Made by a program: the position numbers and the translations under genes
Assembly (NCBI GenBank): GCA_002400085.1
Contig: DHEX01000098.1
Span: 8,501 to 16,161 of the forward strand
From: Clostridiaceae bacterium UBA4839
Lineage (GTDB): Bacteria > Bacillota > Clostridia > Clostridiales > Caloramatoraceae
Reading direction: 5' to 3'
DNA length: 7,661 nucleotides
Notes under the pieces: generated by a model
What the model was told of the DNA's origin: nothing
Databases searched by the model: none
The model's input: the letters and a program-made list of their open reading frames with translations, nothing else
In this document: piece after piece, positions 5,734 through 7,661 of the stretch
How positions within the stretch are numbered: the first letter of the stretch is position 1
Layout of the letters: each line of letters starts with the position of its first letter

Positions 5734-6102
5734 TTAAAATATTTCGGCTATACGTTTCATTTCTTTTGAATGTATTTTTATGACACTATTTATATTTTCT
5801 TCATTTATTTCATCATCTTGAGAAAACTCAAATTCCACGAGCCATACTGGGTTGTATTCATCATCTACATCCTTTATTATAAATTTTTCTTTTTCAAATA
5901 TAGAGTAATTATATAAATCATATATTTTTGTATATTCCTCATCTGATACATCCCTATCTGTAGTAAGATATATTTTTACTTTATTATCTTCCACATAGGC
6001 TTTAAATACATAGTTTAGACCTTCTTCAACTTTGTAACTTCCAAGTTCTGTAGCTAATATTCCATTTTCTTTTTTCATTAAAACCAAACTTGTAGCTTCC
6101 AT
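5734..6102 (-). CDS. Conserved hypothetical protein, probably DUF6762 family
   Basis: A 122-residue acidic cytoplasmic protein with no signal peptide, membrane segment or catalytic motif. It starts MEATSLVLMKKENGILATEL, has an alternating strand pattern with VFKAYVEDNKVKIYLTTDRD in the middle, and ends in a charged helix (SVIKIHSKEMKRIAEIF). The overall pattern resembles, from memory, the clostridial DUF6762 family of unknown function; this assignment is tentative. ATG at 6102 follows a strong AGGGGAGGG ribosome site. It sits between the glyS terminator and the chemoreceptor gene, 41 bases from the latter, so the two may be co-transcribed. It may be expressed by read-through of the glyS terminator or from a weak TGATAAAAT extended -10 sequence near 6159-6167. 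Confidence 0.7.
   Translation of the reverse strand: MEATSLVLMKKENGILATELGSYKVEEGLNYVFKAYVEDNKVKIYLTTDRDVSDEEYTKIYDLYNYSIFEKEKFIIKDVDDEYNPVWLVEFEFSQDDEINEENINSVIKIHSKEMKRIAEIF
5741..5768 (-). promoter_or_regulatory. Possible sigma-28 (SigD/FliA-like) promoter of the chemoreceptor
   Basis: On the - strand GCCGAAAT (5748-5741) resembles the -10 GCCGATAA. CAAA/AAAA (5768-5764) stands 15-16 bases upstream, near the -35 TAAA. It overlaps the 3' end of the preceding gene and would give a leader of roughly 40 nt. Two mismatches in the -10 and one in the -35 keep it tentative, but sigma-28 control is usual for chemoreceptors. Confidence 0.3.
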
Positions 6103-6120
6103 AAAATCCCTCCCCTCTTA

Positions 6121-6160
6121 AAAAAATAATATGGCCAGGGAATTATCTCTCTGACCATAT
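6121..6160 (-). terminator. Rho-independent terminator of glyS
   Basis: On the - strand ATATGGTCAG (6160-6151) pairs with CTGGCCATAT (6138-6129), ten pairs including one G-U, then a mismatch and one more G-C pair, with an 8-base loop. TATTTTTT follows (6128-6121). It begins 22 bases after the glyS stop codon. The T-run sits directly ahead of the ribosome site of the next gene. Confidence 0.85.
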
Positions 6161-6181
6161 TTTATCACATAAATATAAAAT

Positions 6182-7573
6182 TTAAAATTCAATCTTTTTT
6201 GCGATATAATCCTCAACTTCACTTATTGGTATTCTAACTTGCTTCATAGTGTCCCTGTCCCTTACAGTTACACAGTTATCATTTTGTGAATCGAAGTCAT
6301 ATGTTATGCAGTAAGGTGTACCAATTTCATCTTGTCTTCTATATCTCTTGCCAATACTTCCAGTTTCATCAAATTCCACTGTAAACTTTTTAGAAAGCTT
6401 CTCATGAAGTTTAAGTGCATTATCTGAAAGCTTCTTTGATAATGGAAGTACTGCAGCCTTTATTGGTGAAAGTGCAGGATGAAGTTTAAGCACAACCCGT
6501 GAGTCCCCGCCTTCAAGCTCCTCCTCATTGTAAGCATCAACTAAAAACGCCAATGCAATTCTATCTGCACCTACTGATGGTTCAACACAATAAGGAATAT
6601 ATTTTTCATTGGTTGTAGGATCCATATAGGATAATTCTTCTCCAGAATATTTAGAGTGCTGTTTTAAGTCAAAATCTGTTCTATCTGCTATACCCCAAAG
6701 CTCACCCCATCCAAATGGGAAAAGATACTCAATATCAGTAGTAGCTTTGCTGTAATGAGAAAGTTCTTCCTTTGAATGGTCCCTAAGTCTCATACTGCTT
6801 TCAGTAAGTCCTAATGATAGGAGAAAGTTTTTGCAGAAGTCCTTCCAATAATGAAACCATTCTAAATCATCACCTGGTTTTACAAAAAACTCAAGTTCCA
6901 TTTGTTCAAACTCTCTGGTTCTAAATGTAAAATTTCCTGGTGTAATTTCATTTCTAAAGGATTTACCAATTTGAGCAATTCCAAACGGAAGCTTTTTTCT
7001 TGTAGTTCTTAATACATTTTTAAAATTAACAAATATACCCTGAGCAGTTTCTGGTCTTAAATATACCTCTGATTCTGAATCCTCTGTAACCCCCTGATGG
7101 GTCTTAAACATAAGATTGAACTTTCTTATATCTGTAAAATTATGAGCACCACAATCAGGACAAGGTACATTTTTTTCTTTTATATAAGCAATCATTTTTT
7201 CATTGCTCCATCCATCTGCAGATGGATTTGGGTCCCCTTGCTTTTTCATATAATCTTCTATTAATTTATCAGCTCTAAACCTTGACTTACATTCTTTGCA
7301 GTCCATGAGCGGATCACTGAATCCTCCAACGTGTCCTGAAGCAACCCATACTTTAGGGTTCATTAAAATAGCACAATCAACTCCTATATTATAAGGGGAT
7401 TCCTGAACAAACTTTTTCCACCAAGCTTTTTTAACATTATTTTTAAACTCTACTCCAAGCGGTCCATAATCCCATGTATTAGCAAGACCTCCATAAATCT
7501 CTGAGCCCGGATATATGTATCCTCTTCCTTTGCAAAGTGCAACTATTTTATCCATTGTCTTTTCAGTAGCCAT
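6182..7573 (-). CDS. glyS: Glycine--tRNA ligase, single-chain alpha2 type
   Basis: Class II aminoacyl-tRNA synthetase that charges tRNA-Gly with glycine using ATP, acting as a cytoplasmic homodimer. At 463 residues it has the usual length of the bacterial single-chain (eukaryote-like) form, not the alpha/beta GlyQ-GlyS form. Visible parts: N-terminal catalytic start with YPGSEIYGGLANTWDYGPLG (21-40); a zinc-binding insertion with CKEC (92-95) and CPDC (138-141); YLRPETAQG (171-179); motif 2 with FRNE and FRTREFEQMELEFF (206-230); motif 3 EPSVGADRIA (331-340); and an anticodon-binding domain at about 370-460. ATG at 7573 follows AAGGAGG at a slightly long spacing of about 10 bases. No T-box sequence (TGGNACC) is present in the 88 bases before the start. 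A strong terminator follows. Confidence 0.98.
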   Translation of the reverse strand: MATEKTMDKIVALCKGRGYIYPGSEIYGGLANTWDYGPLGVEFKNNVKKAWWKKFVQESPYNIGVDCAILMNPKVWVASGHVGGFSDPLMDCKECKSRFRADKLIEDYMKKQGDPNPSADGWSNEKMIAYIKEKNVPCPDCGAHNFTDIRKFNLMFKTHQGVTEDSESEVYLRPETAQGIFVNFKNVLRTTRKKLPFGIAQIGKSFRNEITPGNFTFRTREFEQMELEFFVKPGDDLEWFHYWKDFCKNFLLSLGLTESSMRLRDHSKEELSHYSKATTDIEYLFPFGWGELWGIADRTDFDLKQHSKYSGEELSYMDPTTNEKYIPYCVEPSVGADRIALAFLVDAYNEEELEGGDSRVVLKLHPALSPIKAAVLPLSKKLSDNALKLHEKLSKKFTVEFDETGSIGKRYRRQDEIGTPYCITYDFDSQNDNCVTVRDRDTMKQVRIPISEVEDYIAKKIEF

Positions 7574-7661
7574 AAATATAATACCTCCTTAAACAAAAAT
7601 TAGTTATTTTAACTTTAAATCCATAATTTAGATTTAATATACCGCTGCGATAAGAAAAATA
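7574..7661 (-). other. Leader region of glyS (partial)
   Basis: On the - strand this region holds the AAGGAGG ribosome site (7588-7582) and a 7-bp inverted repeat TTAAATC/GATTTAA (7615-7621 with 7631-7637). AT-rich hexamers such as AAAATAAC occur but no clear -35/-10 pair stands out. The TATTTTTCTTAT at the window edge could be the U-tract of an upstream terminator whose stem lies outside. Confidence 0.4.

Noticed and set aside
6159..6167. Extended -10 promoter TGATAAAAT for the 122-residue gene
   Set aside because: It lies at the base of the glyS terminator with no matching -35 box, and the transcript would begin inside the hairpin; kept only as a remark.

Overview
The window is strongly AT-rich and looks like a chromosomal segment of a Firmicute close to Clostridium. 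The evidence is extended GGAGG/GGGGTGAT-type ribosome binding sites, frequent GTG/TTG starts, a single-chain alpha2-type glycyl-tRNA synthetase, and several small clostridial families. No rRNA, tRNA, CRISPR array or intact transposase is visible.

Left part (1-1836, + strand): three closely packed genes. The first has a FliK-like C-terminal domain and may continue left of the window. It overlaps by 4 nt an 87-residue stand-alone copy of the FlhB C-terminal (export-gate switch) domain, the same pairing as ylqG-ylqH of Bacillus. A DUF2225 zinc-ribbon/TPR-like protein follows. Its stop codon lies inside a perfect 17-bp hairpin.

Centre (1837-2014): a convergent intergenic region holding a long, unexplained structured element at about 1876-1967. 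It may be a non-coding RNA or a decayed IS200/IS605-type right end. A probable bidirectional terminator follows it.

Right part (2015-7573, all - strand, so transcribed right to left): glyS, then its terminator, then a 122-residue conserved hypothetical protein (probably DUF6762). Next comes an 824-residue chemoreceptor in which a methyl-accepting signalling domain is joined to a family-5 solute-binding domain with no membrane segment. Then come a 132-residue universal-stress-like protein and a 137-residue mini P-loop ATPase.

The most distinctive gene is the soluble chemoreceptor. A peptide/oligosaccharide-type binding protein, normally extracytoplasmic, appears to serve as a cytoplasmic sensor wired directly to a CheA/CheW-type signalling tip. 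A sigma-28-like promoter may sit just upstream. With the FliK/FlhB-like pair, the window has a motility/chemotaxis flavour, but the two groups are on opposite strands and are not one operon.
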